Shown: positions 40,505 through 48,700 of the stretch, piece by piece
How the letters are laid out: each line of letters starts with the position of its first letter
How positions within the stretch are numbered: the stretch's first letter is position 1
Source of the DNA: a virus
IMG/VR virus record: IMGVR_UViG_3300035698_013740
Span: 1 to 64,000 of that record
DNA: 64,000 nucleotides
Direction: 5' to 3' (one strand)
Notes under the pieces: generated by a model
Database searches by the model: none
Seen by the model: only the letters and a program-made list of their open reading frames with translations
What the model was told of the DNA's origin: nothing
Translations under genes and position numbers: made by a program

Positions 40505-41129
40505 ACAACTAGAAAGATTAGTTCATCTTAAGGATAGAGGATTTAACCCAAAATCTATAATTGATATTGGCGCAAACATAGGTCAATGGTACGCAATTGC
40601 CAATGATGTATTTCCAAACGCAGATATTCTAAGCATTGAACCAAATCCACCATCTTTTGATGAATTGGTTAAAATAAATCCAAATTCAAAACAATTGCTA
40701 CTTGGCGATTCTAATAATAAAGTAGTTGAATTTTTCGTTAATGAAGATGATGATAAGTGCACAGGAGCTTCTATTTATTTAGAACAAACACATTATTATT
40801 CTACTCCAACTGTGATTCCGTTAACAATGGGTACATTGGATAAACTGAATATGAAATTTGATCTTATCAAAATAGATGTTCAAGGAGCTGAACTGGATGT
40901 GTTACAGGGTGGCCTTAATACCCTTCAACACGCCACATTCGTAACTTTAGAACTTGCAGTTATGAGATATAATAAAGGTGCACCATTAATAAATGAAGTA
41001 ATACAATATATGAGTGCACATGATTTCATGATATTTGATATATTTGAATTACATTATTTAAACGGCGCACTTAACCAAATTGATATCTGCTTTTTAAACA
41101 AAAAGTATAACTATATGGTTGAACTTTAG
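40497..41129 (+). CDS. FkbM-family methyltransferase
   Basis: A 210-residue SAM-dependent methyltransferase: 'FNPKSIIDIGANIGQWYAIA' is motif I, 'ADILSIEPNPPSFDELV' motif II, 'FDLIKIDVQGAELDVLQGGL' the very typical FkbM core and 'ATFVTLELAVMRYNKGAP' the last strand. FkbM enzymes O-methylate sugars or other small acceptors and are common in glycan loci. It is coupled to the previous gene by ATGAATAA. The likely acceptor is a sugar built by the island. Confidence 0.88.
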   Translation: MNKQLERLVHLKDRGFNPKSIIDIGANIGQWYAIANDVFPNADILSIEPNPPSFDELVKINPNSKQLLLGDSNNKVVEFFVNEDDDKCTGASIYLEQTHYYSTPTVIPLTMGTLDKLNMKFDLIKIDVQGAELDVLQGGLNTLQHATFVTLELAVMRYNKGAPLINEVIQYMSAHDFMIFDIFELHYLNGALNQIDICFLNKKYNYMVEL

Positions 41130-41139
41130 TTGATACCTG

Positions 41140-41149
41140 ATATTTACAT
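41140..41149 (+). promoter_or_regulatory. Late-promoter-like element ATATTTACAT
   Basis: ATATTTACAT lies 24 bases before the ribB start in a 44-base gap, the only real gap between 40007 and 47889. It differs by one base from the common ATATTTAT form. Confidence 0.35.
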
Positions 41150-41173
41150 ATATAAAAACAAACACAAATTAAT

Positions 41174-41788
41174 ATGACAGAATTAGCACAGCGCATTATT
41201 AAAGATATCAGACGGGGAAAGCCTGTTATGGTAGTAGATGATTATACTAGAGAAAATGAAGCAGATCTAATTATATCAGCAAAACAAGCAGACATATATA
41301 ATTTGACATTTTCTATGAGACATGCAAAGGGATTAATGTGTATTCCATGCATGCAAAATACGTTAGATAAGTTGGATATTGCAATGATGCATAGCAACTC
41401 ATTAGATCAATATGATACTCCATTTGCAAATTCTATAGATGCAACCTACGGAACAACTACTGGAATGTCAGTAGATGACAGATTGAAAACAATCCAGACA
41501 CTATTGAATCCATTGGCAGTTCCAGGTGATGTTACTCAACCTGGACATATGTTTCCACTAAGGGCAAGAAAGGGACTTCTTAAGGAGAGAAGAGGACATA
41601 CCGAATCTGCAATTGAATTGATGAGATTATCAGGTGAACCTGATGTCGCAGTCATTATAGAAATTATGGATGACAACGGCCAAATGTTAAGGGGAATGGA
41701 TTTGGTTTCATACGCCCATATTTATGATTTAAACATGATCTCAGTAGAAGAAATTTATGAAGCAAGATACGGACTCCCTAGTAAGTAG
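41174..41788 (+). CDS. ribB: 3,4-dihydroxy-2-butanone 4-phosphate synthase
   Basis: A 204-residue enzyme (E. coli RibB is 217) that converts ribulose 5-phosphate to 3,4-dihydroxy-2-butanone 4-phosphate and formate, the first step of the xylene ring of riboflavin. Motifs: 'VVDDYTRENEADLIISA' (metal and phosphate binding), 'RHAKGLMCIPC', 'TYGTTTGMSVDDRLKTI', 'PGHMFPLRARKGLLKERRGH' and 'TESAIELMRLSG'. All are near-complete, so activity is likely. RibB genes are rare in phages. It heads an overlapping run with a kinase, a HAD phosphatase and a transaldolase, not with other riboflavin genes. Confidence 0.9.
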   Translation: MTELAQRIIKDIRRGKPVMVVDDYTRENEADLIISAKQADIYNLTFSMRHAKGLMCIPCMQNTLDKLDIAMMHSNSLDQYDTPFANSIDATYGTTTGMSVDDRLKTIQTLLNPLAVPGDVTQPGHMFPLRARKGLLKERRGHTESAIELMRLSGEPDVAVIIEIMDDNGQMLRGMDLVSYAHIYDLNMISVEEIYEARYGLPSK

Positions 41789-42779
41789 AGCATATAATGA
41801 CTTCAGAATAATTGATAATTTGCTTATAAAAAAATCTAGTGATACTACTAGGTTAGCAAATGAAATTGAGTATTATATGACCGTTCCTAAATGGTTTGCT
41901 CATTATTTTCCAAGAGTATTTGAATATTCAATATGTGAAAATAATAGTCCAAATTCATGGATGATAATGGAGTATTATTCATATGACGATGCGTCTAAAC
42001 TGTTGTTTGAACTAAAAAATCCATCTCCAACTAAAATCCAAAAGTTTATCAATCACATTGATAAATTTTTAGGTAGTGCTAGATTACATAATAATGCACA
42101 CATACGTAATACAACAAAAGAGCAAACTAGAATAGACTCAAGATCGATGTATGTAGATAAGACTAAGCTGTATTATTACGAATTAATTACAGATTTTGAG
42201 TTATTTAAAGAAATTGCATCATATCCTAGATTGTTCATAAACGGTAAAAGCTACCATAATTTTGAACAAATGCAAGAATGGATTTTTAAAATGGTGGATT
42301 TTCACGTTAAAGAAATATATCCAGCGTTTATTCATGGAGATTTTTGCCTTTCAAACATACTATTTGGATATAATGAAAATTCAATAAACCCAAAATCTAC
42401 TGTAAAATTTATTGATCCTAGGGGAAAATTTGGAAATGCAATTCATGAGGGAGATGTATATTATGATCTTGCTAAGTTGATGCATTCTACTCATGGTGGA
42501 TATGAATTTATTATACATGATAGATTTACAGTAACGCAGCTAGAAGATTCCAATCAACACTGGGAGTTGATCATTCCTGAAAACAAAGTAGTTCAACAGC
42601 ATTTTGATGAATTGTTATTTTCAAAATATGATGCAAAAATCATAAAATTACTTCAGGGATTAATTTTTATAGGAATGTGTTCTAGGCACTATGACAGCGA
42701 AGATAGACAAGTGGCAATGTACCTTCAAGGAATAAAAATTCTAAACGAAGTAATGTATGAAAACGGGTTTGTAATATGA
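41757..42779 (+). CDS. Aminoglycoside phosphotransferase-like small-molecule kinase
   Basis: A 340-residue kinase-fold protein. 'SYDDASKLLFEL' region marks the N lobe; the catalytic loop is 'AFIHGDFCLSNILFG' (H-G-D-x5-N) and the metal site 'VKFIDPRGKFGNAIHEGDVY' (I-D-x-R/G). 'YYDLAKLMHSTHGGYEF' is also shared by choline/APH-type kinases. It should phosphorylate a small hydroxyl compound such as a sugar or amino alcohol. It overlaps ribB by 32 bases and the next gene by four. Confidence 0.75.
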   Translation: MKQDTDSLVSRAYNDFRIIDNLLIKKSSDTTRLANEIEYYMTVPKWFAHYFPRVFEYSICENNSPNSWMIMEYYSYDDASKLLFELKNPSPTKIQKFINHIDKFLGSARLHNNAHIRNTTKEQTRIDSRSMYVDKTKLYYYELITDFELFKEIASYPRLFINGKSYHNFEQMQEWIFKMVDFHVKEIYPAFIHGDFCLSNILFGYNENSINPKSTVKFIDPRGKFGNAIHEGDVYYDLAKLMHSTHGGYEFIIHDRFTVTQLEDSNQHWELIIPENKVVQQHFDELLFSKYDAKIIKLLQGLIFIGMCSRHYDSEDRQVAMYLQGIKILNEVMYENGFVI

Positions 42780-43003
42780 AAAAATATAGAGTAGGATTTG
42801 GAACACCAATACGAGAACGTGGAGGACCTAGATACGGGATTTCTACGTTTGTTCATGCGTACAGTTCAAGAACATATCATGAAATAGAAGCCAAAGATAT
42901 GATGGAACTTATTAATAAAATTAAACATCAAGACGCAAAAGAAGCAGGATTGGATTTAAATACTGAATATCATCTTGAAATAGAAGAAATTCCAAATGAA
43001 TAA
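42776..43003 (+). CDS. Small unknown protein, 75 residues
   Basis: A 75-residue protein that I do not recognise: 'YRVGFGTPIRERGGPRYGIS' then 'YHEIEAKDMMELINKIKH' and a short acidic end. It sits between the kinase and HAD genes, overlapping them by four and eight bases, so it is made with them. The strand-helix order 'V-x-A-x-x' could be a small alpha/beta domain. Confidence 0.55.
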   Translation: MKKYRVGFGTPIRERGGPRYGISTFVHAYSSRTYHEIEAKDMMELINKIKHQDAKEAGLDLNTEYHLEIEEIPNE

Positions 43004-43352
43004 AAAATATAGATTTTGTTTTGATTTAGATGGCACTATTTGCCATACTAAGAAAATGGATCAATCATACCGTCAGGTAAAACCAATAGATGGAATGCCT
43101 GAATTATTGCAAAAAATCGATGAAGATGGCCATTACATAATCATATATACTGCCAGAAATATGGAAACATATCAAGGTAATATGGGTAAGATCACTGCAT
43201 ATCAAGTTCCAATTATAATAGAATGGCTGAGAACGTGGAAAATTCCGTTTGATGAAGTGATTGTAGGAAAACCATTGGCAGATTTTTACATAGATGATAA
43301 GGCAGTAGAATTTAGAACAGTAGCATTACTCAAAGAGGATTTAGGAATATGA
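42996..43352 (+). CDS. HAD-superfamily phosphatase
   Basis: A 118-residue HAD protein. 'YRFCFDLDGTICHTKK' is motif I (D-x-D-G-T), 'YIIIYTARNM' motif II (Thr), and 'VIVGKPLADFYIDDKAVEF' supplies motif III Lys and the motif IV acidic pair. Its short size and order match capsule or lipopolysaccharide locus phosphatases that dephosphorylate sugar phosphates. It overlaps both neighbours (8 and 4 bases). All four motifs are present, so activity is expected. Confidence 0.82.
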   Translation: MNKKYRFCFDLDGTICHTKKMDQSYRQVKPIDGMPELLQKIDEDGHYIIIYTARNMETYQGNMGKITAYQVPIIIEWLRTWKIPFDEVIVGKPLADFYIDDKAVEFRTVALLKEDLGI

Positions 43353-44200
43353 ACGAAGAATTTAGAGAATTTTATATAGATACAGCTGACACCCATTATA
43401 TAGATTTAGTTCTGTCTAGGTTGTCAAATCAGGGTGACGGACAAACTGTTAGCCATTTTAGAGGAATTACTACTAATCCAAATGCAATGTCAAAGGTAAA
43501 TGCCCATACATTGTCTCAGTGGACATCTCAACTCCGTAAGATATGTAAATTATTGAATAAGTGGACTCACGGAATACCTAAAATTCCAGAATTACATGTT
43601 CAACTTCCAAATACACGATTTATATCTGATAGCGATGTTGCAAAATTTGTGGGTTATTTACAAGACAATTTAACTGAAGGTGAGTTTCAATTATGTATTA
43701 AGATTTCACCATATCAGTTAGCTTCTGTATCTGCATATTTGCAATCTGAAGGAGTTAAGGTTAATGTTACTGGATGTGCTGATTATGCAAGCGTCCTTAG
43801 AGCCTCTTCATATGGAGTAGATTATGCATCTATCATACCAGGACGAATGGATGAACGTAAGATCCAATCAAATAAACATCTATCATACTTAAATGCATGT
43901 GACCTAGGAAATACTAAAGTAATTACTGGAAGTATGCGAACAGTTAGAGGAGTTAGGGATGGATTCAAATATGGAACTATTCCAACTATCGGCAGTAGAG
44001 TTTGGAATAAAATACTAATTAATAAGCATGCACATGAGCAATTCGATACTATATTGAATGTTCCTAGCAAACTAAATCTTGGTAAATTTTTAGCTCCAGT
44101 TCAAATTACAAAGGATTCTCAAGATTTAACCAATGAATTTTTTGAAAGCATGGATGAACTTGGAACTCAGGCGTACATTGGATTAATGTCAAGACGATGA
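43349..44200 (+). CDS. Transaldolase / fructose-6-phosphate aldolase-like enzyme (TalC type)
   Basis: A 283-residue barrel enzyme. 'FYIDTADTHYIDLVLSRL' begins the barrel, 'FRGITTNPNAMSKV' the N-term substrate loop, 'FQLCIKISPY' the Schiff-base Lys (Lys118), 'VKVNVTGCADYASVLRASSY' and 'IIPGRMDERKI' the following strands, 'KVITGSMRTVRGVRDGF' the phosphate site. Transaldolases move a three-carbon ketol unit; TalC is a known marine phage metabolic gene. It ends the overlapping RibB-kinase-HAD run, which suggests a shared pathway rather than general carbon flow. Confidence 0.85.
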   Translation: MNEEFREFYIDTADTHYIDLVLSRLSNQGDGQTVSHFRGITTNPNAMSKVNAHTLSQWTSQLRKICKLLNKWTHGIPKIPELHVQLPNTRFISDSDVAKFVGYLQDNLTEGEFQLCIKISPYQLASVSAYLQSEGVKVNVTGCADYASVLRASSYGVDYASIIPGRMDERKIQSNKHLSYLNACDLGNTKVITGSMRTVRGVRDGFKYGTIPTIGSRVWNKILINKHAHEQFDTILNVPSKLNLGKFLAPVQITKDSQDLTNEFFESMDELGTQAYIGLMSRR

Positions 44201-44892
44201 AAGTAGCAATTCTTATTTCAGGAATGCCTCGCAATTATGAGCAAGGTTTTCCTTCGCATCTTAAATACCTAATAGAACCATTTGATGAAGTAGACATCTT
44301 CATTCACACATGGGTAAATCCTGAATTAGTAGGTACTTCATTTTTTAATGAAGGTGGAAACAAAGTTACCAAGGATTTAGAATCAGATTATATGAATAGG
44401 ATAGTGGAACTATACAATCCTAAATCTATAACATTTGAACACATTACTCCAAATTTTCCAATGAGTGATGCTCATCATGAAAAGATGTTTCCTAACGTAC
44501 GTCTCTATGCACATTGGTCTATGTTTTATGGAATGTATCGTGCATGGAAATTGATGGAAGATTATCATGCAAATGATGAAATGACTGAATATGATTTAGT
44601 GTTCAGACTTAGATTTGATTGGGAGATTTATAGTCTTCCATTAGGAGATGTATTTCCAAACACAATTTACGCTCCAGATGATGGACCACATAAATTATCA
44701 TTCAACGATCAGTTTGCATACGGACAGCATACAGCTATGAAAAAATATATGACTACATATGAAGATCTATTTGAGATCAATGAAGAAGTATATGGTATTG
44801 TTGGAGAAACTGTAGTATTTCAGAGAATGTTAGATACAGATACTAATATAGTAGTTCAACCAATAAAATACAGAATAATTAGAGAAGGATGA
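44197..44892 (+). CDS. Glycosyltransferase-like protein of surface-glycan type
   Basis: A 231-residue protein starting 'MKVAILISGMPRNYEQGFPS' and then 'VDIFIHTWVNPE', a pattern common in uncharacterised glycan-locus transferases. 'YDLVFRLRFDWEI' has an R-x-D-W site in the place of a metal-binding motif, and 'LSFNDQFAYGQHTAMKKYM' follows. GT-A fold is likely but donor and acceptor are unknown. It overlaps the transaldolase gene and the next gene by four bases each. Confidence 0.65.
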   Translation: MKVAILISGMPRNYEQGFPSHLKYLIEPFDEVDIFIHTWVNPELVGTSFFNEGGNKVTKDLESDYMNRIVELYNPKSITFEHITPNFPMSDAHHEKMFPNVRLYAHWSMFYGMYRAWKLMEDYHANDEMTEYDLVFRLRFDWEIYSLPLGDVFPNTIYAPDDGPHKLSFNDQFAYGQHTAMKKYMTTYEDLFEINEEVYGIVGETVVFQRMLDTDTNIVVQPIKYRIIREG

Positions 44893-45182
44893 TAAGCACT
44901 AAAGATTACATTAAAATTAATAAATGTGTAGATGGTGGGTTGTATAGTATAGAAGCTAGAAACGGAGTATTTGGATATTGGAATAGCAGTAGTGAATCAT
45001 TTACTCTTAGACGATGTAAATTCGGGTCAATATTCTTATTTGATGAATACCATTGGGATATTGGAGCTCCATATGGAACTGTAAAGCCAATTGCATACTT
45101 AAACGAAGAGCGACCTGCTACTGATACTGAGGCGATTATTAGACTTTCAGAGTTAACTGAAGAACGCTTTAAACGTAAATAA
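44889..45182 (+). CDS. Small unknown protein, 97 residues
   Basis: A 97-residue protein that I do not recognise, with several short strands: 'GGLYSIEARNGVFGYWNSSS', 'FTLRRCKFGSIFLFDEYHWD' and a C-terminal helix 'TEAIIRLSELTEERFKRK'. It resembles small phage proteins rather than enzymes. It overlaps the previous gene by four bases and ends four bases before the HD-domain gene. Confidence 0.55.
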   Translation: MISTKDYIKINKCVDGGLYSIEARNGVFGYWNSSSESFTLRRCKFGSIFLFDEYHWDIGAPYGTVKPIAYLNEERPATDTEAIIRLSELTEERFKRK

Positions 45183-45186
45183 TAAA

Positions 45187-45723
45187 ATGATTAATAAAGA
45201 CTGCCGGATTCAGACATATACAGGCAAACAATTTTATCTTTTGGATACTATTCAAGATGATATAGATGTTGTAGATATTGCTCATGCGTTGGCTAATATG
45301 TGCAGATTTAATGGACATTGCAATGAATTCTATTCAGTTGCTCAACACTCAGTAATTGTATCTCAATATTGTGATGATCCATTATGGGGTTTAGCTCATG
45401 ATATGACAGAAGCATATTTGCCAGACGTAACTAGACCATTAAAGCAAGTTCTTCCAAATTTTAAAGTAATTGAAGATAATTTAATGTCAGTTATTGCTCA
45501 AGCATTTGGGTTAAACGGAACAACAATTCCAGATCAAGTTAAGGTAATAGATAACAGAGCACTTGTTACTGAGCGTAGAGATTTAATGGCAGACGCTCCA
45601 ATTCCATGGGGTGGATTGCATGATCTAACGTGTCTTCCACAAAAGATAGTTCCAGTGAGTGCAAAAATGGCAGAGAAGATGTTTCTTAGAAGATTTCACG
45701 AGTTAGTAACAGTAGAAGTATGA
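45187..45723 (+). CDS. HD-domain phosphohydrolase
   Basis: A 178-residue HD protein. 'MCRFNGHCNEFYSVAQHSVI' gives the first His residues, 'WGLAHDMTEAYLPDVTRPLK' the H-D metal pair and the following Glu/Asp, and 'DNRALVTERRDL' the distal Asp. The group includes 5'-deoxynucleotidases (YfbR type) that dephosphorylate dNMPs; phage copies may adjust nucleotide pools or degrade signalling nucleotides. The metal ligands are intact. It overlaps the next gene by four bases. Confidence 0.82.
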   Translation: MINKDCRIQTYTGKQFYLLDTIQDDIDVVDIAHALANMCRFNGHCNEFYSVAQHSVIVSQYCDDPLWGLAHDMTEAYLPDVTRPLKQVLPNFKVIEDNLMSVIAQAFGLNGTTIPDQVKVIDNRALVTERRDLMADAPIPWGGLHDLTCLPQKIVPVSAKMAEKMFLRRFHELVTVEV

Positions 45724-46484
45724 TTAGAGTATTTTATAGATTGTCAGATCATGGATATAAAAAGACAAAACCTGCATATGTCACAAATGACAATTGTTTA
45801 TCGAATTTTGTAGCTTCATGTGAATTAGTTAATAGGGATTGGAAAATGAGAATCCTAATGGACAATGTATCTCAGGAAACATATGATCATATTTTTAAGG
45901 AATATGCTGGAATTTGTGAAATACGAGGATCTAAATTGGGGTCAGGTGCACAGTCATTCAATAAAGTATTAGACTATGCAATAAAGCATGGATCTGATGA
46001 TGACATAATCTATTTTGTAGAGGATGATTATATCCATGAATACGGATGGGGTAAAATTCTTAAAGAAGGATTTGAAATAGGTGCAGATTATGTAAGTTTG
46101 TATGATCATCCAGATAAATATTTGAATCCGCAACTGGGTGGTAATCCATACGTTGAGGGTGGTGGAGAGGTAACTAGATTGATGAAGTCAGATTCATGTC
46201 ATTGGAAACTCACAAACTCTACAACAATGACGTTTGCTGCAAAATTGAAAACTCTTAAAGAAGATGAAGATATTTTAAGAGGCCATACTAGTGGGACATA
46301 TCCTAAAGATTTTGATATGTTTTTAGCACTTAGAGAAAAGGGAAGATCACTAGTAACTCCAGTACCAGGATACGCAACACATGGGGAAACCACATGGCTA
46401 AGTCCTTTTAAAAATTGGAAACAAATCTGCGCGGATACGAATATGACTTCACTTCACAGAATTAATCACGGAATATCAATATGA
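45720..46484 (+). CDS. GT-A glycosyltransferase-like protein
   Basis: A 254-residue protein beginning 'IRVFYRLSDHGYKKTKPAYV'. The metal site is 'IIYFVEDDYIHEYGWGKIL' (E-D-D), preceded by 'GSGAQSFNKVLDYAIKHG', and the acceptor side contains 'SCHWKLTNSTTMTFAAKL' and 'HTSGTYPKDFDMFLALREKG'. GT2-like fold; donor unknown. It overlaps both neighbours by four bases, as most genes of the island do. Confidence 0.7.
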   Translation: MIRVFYRLSDHGYKKTKPAYVTNDNCLSNFVASCELVNRDWKMRILMDNVSQETYDHIFKEYAGICEIRGSKLGSGAQSFNKVLDYAIKHGSDDDIIYFVEDDYIHEYGWGKILKEGFEIGADYVSLYDHPDKYLNPQLGGNPYVEGGGEVTRLMKSDSCHWKLTNSTTMTFAAKLKTLKEDEDILRGHTSGTYPKDFDMFLALREKGRSLVTPVPGYATHGETTWLSPFKNWKQICADTNMTSLHRINHGISI

Positions 46485-47080
46485 GACAAATATCACAAAT
46501 ACATGAGGTTCGCACAATTAAAGAGTTGCGAACCATGTCAAAATACAAAGGAGCATCATACGTGTTCTTTTGGGGTCATTCTGATACTGACCCAGAACGT
46601 GTGAATGAAGGATGCCTTAGCAATTGGTATCCTGCACCGTTCGAATTAGATGGAATAGTTTATCCTACCTCAGAACATTGGATGATGACTGAAAAGGCTA
46701 GATTATTTGAGGATGATGATTCGTTAGCACTAATGTTAGAAGCTGAATCTCCATGGAAAGTTAAAAAGTTGGGACGAAAGGTTGCAAACTTTGATAATGA
46801 TGTTTGGAGAAAATATTGTTTTGATTCAACAGTAAAGGGATGCATAGCAAAATTTACTCAAAATCCACATCTTGGTGAATATCTTAAAAATACTGGAAAA
46901 TCTGTATTAGTTGAAGCAAGTCCGTATGATACAGTTTGGGGAATTGGAATGGCGTTTGATAAGGATAATTTAGAAATCGGAGATCCTACAAATTGGAAAG
47001 GAGAAAATCTTTTAGGATTTGTTCTTATGGAAGTTAGAGATCAATTAAATTTCATATCATCTGCGGCATCATCAATATGA
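46481..47080 (+). CDS. NADAR (YbiA-like) N-glycosidase-fold protein
   Basis: A 199-residue protein with the NADAR pattern: 'VFFWGHSDTDPERVNEGCLS' then 'NWYPAPFELDGIVYPTSEHW' (conserved S-N-x-Y and S-E-H-W/Y-M), 'KARLFEDDDSLALML', 'DTVWGIGMAFD' and 'NWKGENLLGFVLMEVRDQL'. Known relatives act on ADP-ribose derivatives: YbiA on a riboflavin intermediate, others remove ADP-ribose from guanine in DNA. In a phage it may reverse DarT-type ADP-ribosylation or process NAD-related compounds. The key motifs are intact. Confidence 0.85.
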   Translation: MRQISQIHEVRTIKELRTMSKYKGASYVFFWGHSDTDPERVNEGCLSNWYPAPFELDGIVYPTSEHWMMTEKARLFEDDDSLALMLEAESPWKVKKLGRKVANFDNDVWRKYCFDSTVKGCIAKFTQNPHLGEYLKNTGKSVLVEASPYDTVWGIGMAFDKDNLEIGDPTNWKGENLLGFVLMEVRDQLNFISSAASSI

Positions 47081-47889
47081 TTAGTGTAGTAATTCCAACA
47101 TATAAAAACCCAAGATGTTTAGATTGGTGCTTGACTTCTGCAATTAATAATGCACATGATGACAAAAATTATGAAATTATTGTAGTAGTAGACGGATTTA
47201 TTGAAGAGAGTCAAGGCGTTTTAAATAAACATTCTAATGAAATACAAGTTTTAGATCTAGGTCAAAACTTTGGTATGCAGCATGCATTAAATATGGGAGT
47301 CTATAATGCATCATATGAAAAAATTCTTATAGTAAACGATGATAATGTTTTTCCATATGGATGGAATTCTACATTAGACGGATTTGCAATCACAAGTGTC
47401 AATAATAGAGTTATAACTCCAAATCAAATTGAACCTTTAGGTCCATCGATATTCAATTTTACAATTAAAGATTTTGGAAATCCTGAAACATTTGATTTAG
47501 AAGAGTATTCTAATTGGGAATCTAAAAATAGAAATGGAAGTTGGACTGAGGATGGAGGAATTTTTCCATTCTTAGTAAGCAAGAGAGATTATATGATGGT
47601 TGGTGGTTTTGATACATTATATCAATCACCGTTCATATGCGACTGGGATTTCTTTCTTAAGTTAGAAATGGCAGGAATAGTTTTTAGAAGAACAGATTTA
47701 CTTTCGTTTTACCACTTTGGATCTATTGCAACAAAAAATAGATCTGATGGTGAATCAGATAAATTTAAGAAGAGTGAACAGGATGCATTTGAAACATTCA
47801 GATATAAATGGGGCTTTGATGCATTCAGAGGAAAAAACAATACTCATAGACCAAGTAATACTACAATCAGGGGAATAGAATTTAACTAA
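47077..47889 (+). CDS. Glycosyltransferase family 2
   Basis: A 270-residue GT2 enzyme: 'ISVVIPTYKNPRCLDWCLTS' opening, 'YEIIVVVDGFIEES', 'VLDLGQNFGMQHALNMGVYN', metal site 'KILIVNDDNVFPYGWNS' (D-D-N) and 'YMMVGGFDTLYQSPFICDWD' with 'FFLKLEMAGI' as acceptor side. It is the best-conserved transferase of the island and its last gene. It overlaps the NADAR gene by four bases. Confidence 0.88.
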   Translation: MISVVIPTYKNPRCLDWCLTSAINNAHDDKNYEIIVVVDGFIEESQGVLNKHSNEIQVLDLGQNFGMQHALNMGVYNASYEKILIVNDDNVFPYGWNSTLDGFAITSVNNRVITPNQIEPLGPSIFNFTIKDFGNPETFDLEEYSNWESKNRNGSWTEDGGIFPFLVSKRDYMMVGGFDTLYQSPFICDWDFFLKLEMAGIVFRRTDLLSFYHFGSIATKNRSDGESDKFKKSEQDAFETFRYKWGFDAFRGKNNTHRPSNTTIRGIEFN

Positions 47890-47890
47890 G

Positions 47891-48028
47891 ATGGCAAAAG
47901 GAAACACTAACGGAACTTACAGCGGTGGAAATAGCACCAAACGACCAGGAGTACACTCAAAAAGAAAGGCTTCTAAACTGAAGCAATCTAAAAACTATCT
48001 AAAGCGGTATAAAGGACAAGGAAAATAG
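47891..48028 (+). CDS. Small basic phage protein, 45 residues
   Basis: A 45-codon frame, ATG 47891 to TAG 48026-48028, one base after the previous stop. It encodes 'GNSTKRPGVHSKRKASKLKQ' and ends 'YLKRYKGQGK'. Tiny proteins with K-R-P-G-V-H-x-K and a K-x-Y-K-G-Q-G-(K/R) end occur in many large phages and have no known role; the charge suggests nucleic-acid binding. Confidence 0.7.
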   Translation: MAKGNTNGTYSGGNSTKRPGVHSKRKASKLKQSKNYLKRYKGQGK

Positions 48029-48059
48029 TTTAAAAATTGGTACTTATCTCAGCATTCTG

Positions 48060-48067
48060 ATATTTAT
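48060..48067 (+). promoter_or_regulatory. Late-promoter-like element ATATTTAT
   Basis: ATATTTAT lies 30 bases before the holin candidate; a further TACTTAT is at 48051-48057 just upstream. The lysis genes are expected to be late. Confidence 0.45.
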
Positions 48068-48097
48068 ATAAGATTACAATGAAATACAGAGATATCA

Positions 48098-48415
48098 ATG
48101 CCAAACAAATTCAAAGACGCAGTTTCAAAGCTGCTCAAAGACACGTCAGGAAAACCTAGTAGTAAAAGAACAATTACTTTTATTGCATTTAGTCTTATGT
48201 GTCTTGCATTTTTACTAAACCTTGCATTTGAAATTCCTATGGAGGAATTCATTTATGAAGGTATGTTATATGTAGTAGCAGGTGGTCTAGGCTTTAGCGC
48301 ATTAGAACACTTATCACCTGGAAAATCGGGTGATACTCAAAATATAGATCGCTCATCAACCACTAAGGTGGGAGTTGGAGCGGTAGAAAATCCAGAAATG
48401 TTCGAGGGACAATAA
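48098..48415 (+). CDS. Holin candidate, two membrane segments
   Basis: A 105-residue protein with a basic N terminus, a hydrophobic segment 'TFIAFSLMCLAFLLNLAF' (about 26-43), an acidic turn 'EIPMEE' and a second 'GMLYVVAGGLGFSALEHL' (about 55-72), then a polar tail. Size, two-segment topology and the position two genes before the M15 endolysin fit a class II holin or another lysis-membrane protein. No family match is recalled, so this rests on topology and context. Confidence 0.5.
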   Translation: MPNKFKDAVSKLLKDTSGKPSSKRTITFIAFSLMCLAFLLNLAFEIPMEEFIYEGMLYVVAGGLGFSALEHLSPGKSGDTQNIDRSSTTKVGVGAVENPEMFEGQ

Positions 48416-48416
48416 T

Positions 48417-48695
48417 ATGTCATTTTTTAAAATAGGCGGAGTATTCACTGTTGCTCCTACAGGTGATGGAACAGTTACAGTTCAATGTGGCGGAAACGAT
48501 TCTGGCACAGGATCATTAGCAAATCCTAAACTTACTAAGGCGTGGGGAGTAATGGTTGGAACTGCTACCGGTGGATCAATTGATTTTGACAATTCAGGAT
48601 CAATTCAAGTTGCAGATATGATAGTAGGTGAAGTTTACCCATGCTATCCTAGAGCAGTAACTGCTAATAGCGGTTCAATTTATATTTTATTGTAA
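48417..48695 (+). CDS. Small Gly/Thr-rich protein, possibly a virion decoration protein
   Basis: A 92-residue protein, almost all beta by composition: 'FKIGGVFTVAPTGDGTVTVQ', 'GSLANPKLTKAWGVMVGTAT' and 'YPRAVTANSGSIYILL'. It starts two bases after the holin candidate. Such small Gly/Thr/Ser-rich proteins can be head or tail decoration proteins, but no relative is recognised. Confidence 0.5.
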   Translation: MSFFKIGGVFTVAPTGDGTVTVQCGGNDSGTGSLANPKLTKAWGVMVGTATGGSIDFDNSGSIQVADMIVGEVYPCYPRAVTANSGSIYILL

Positions 48696-48700
48696 ATCAT

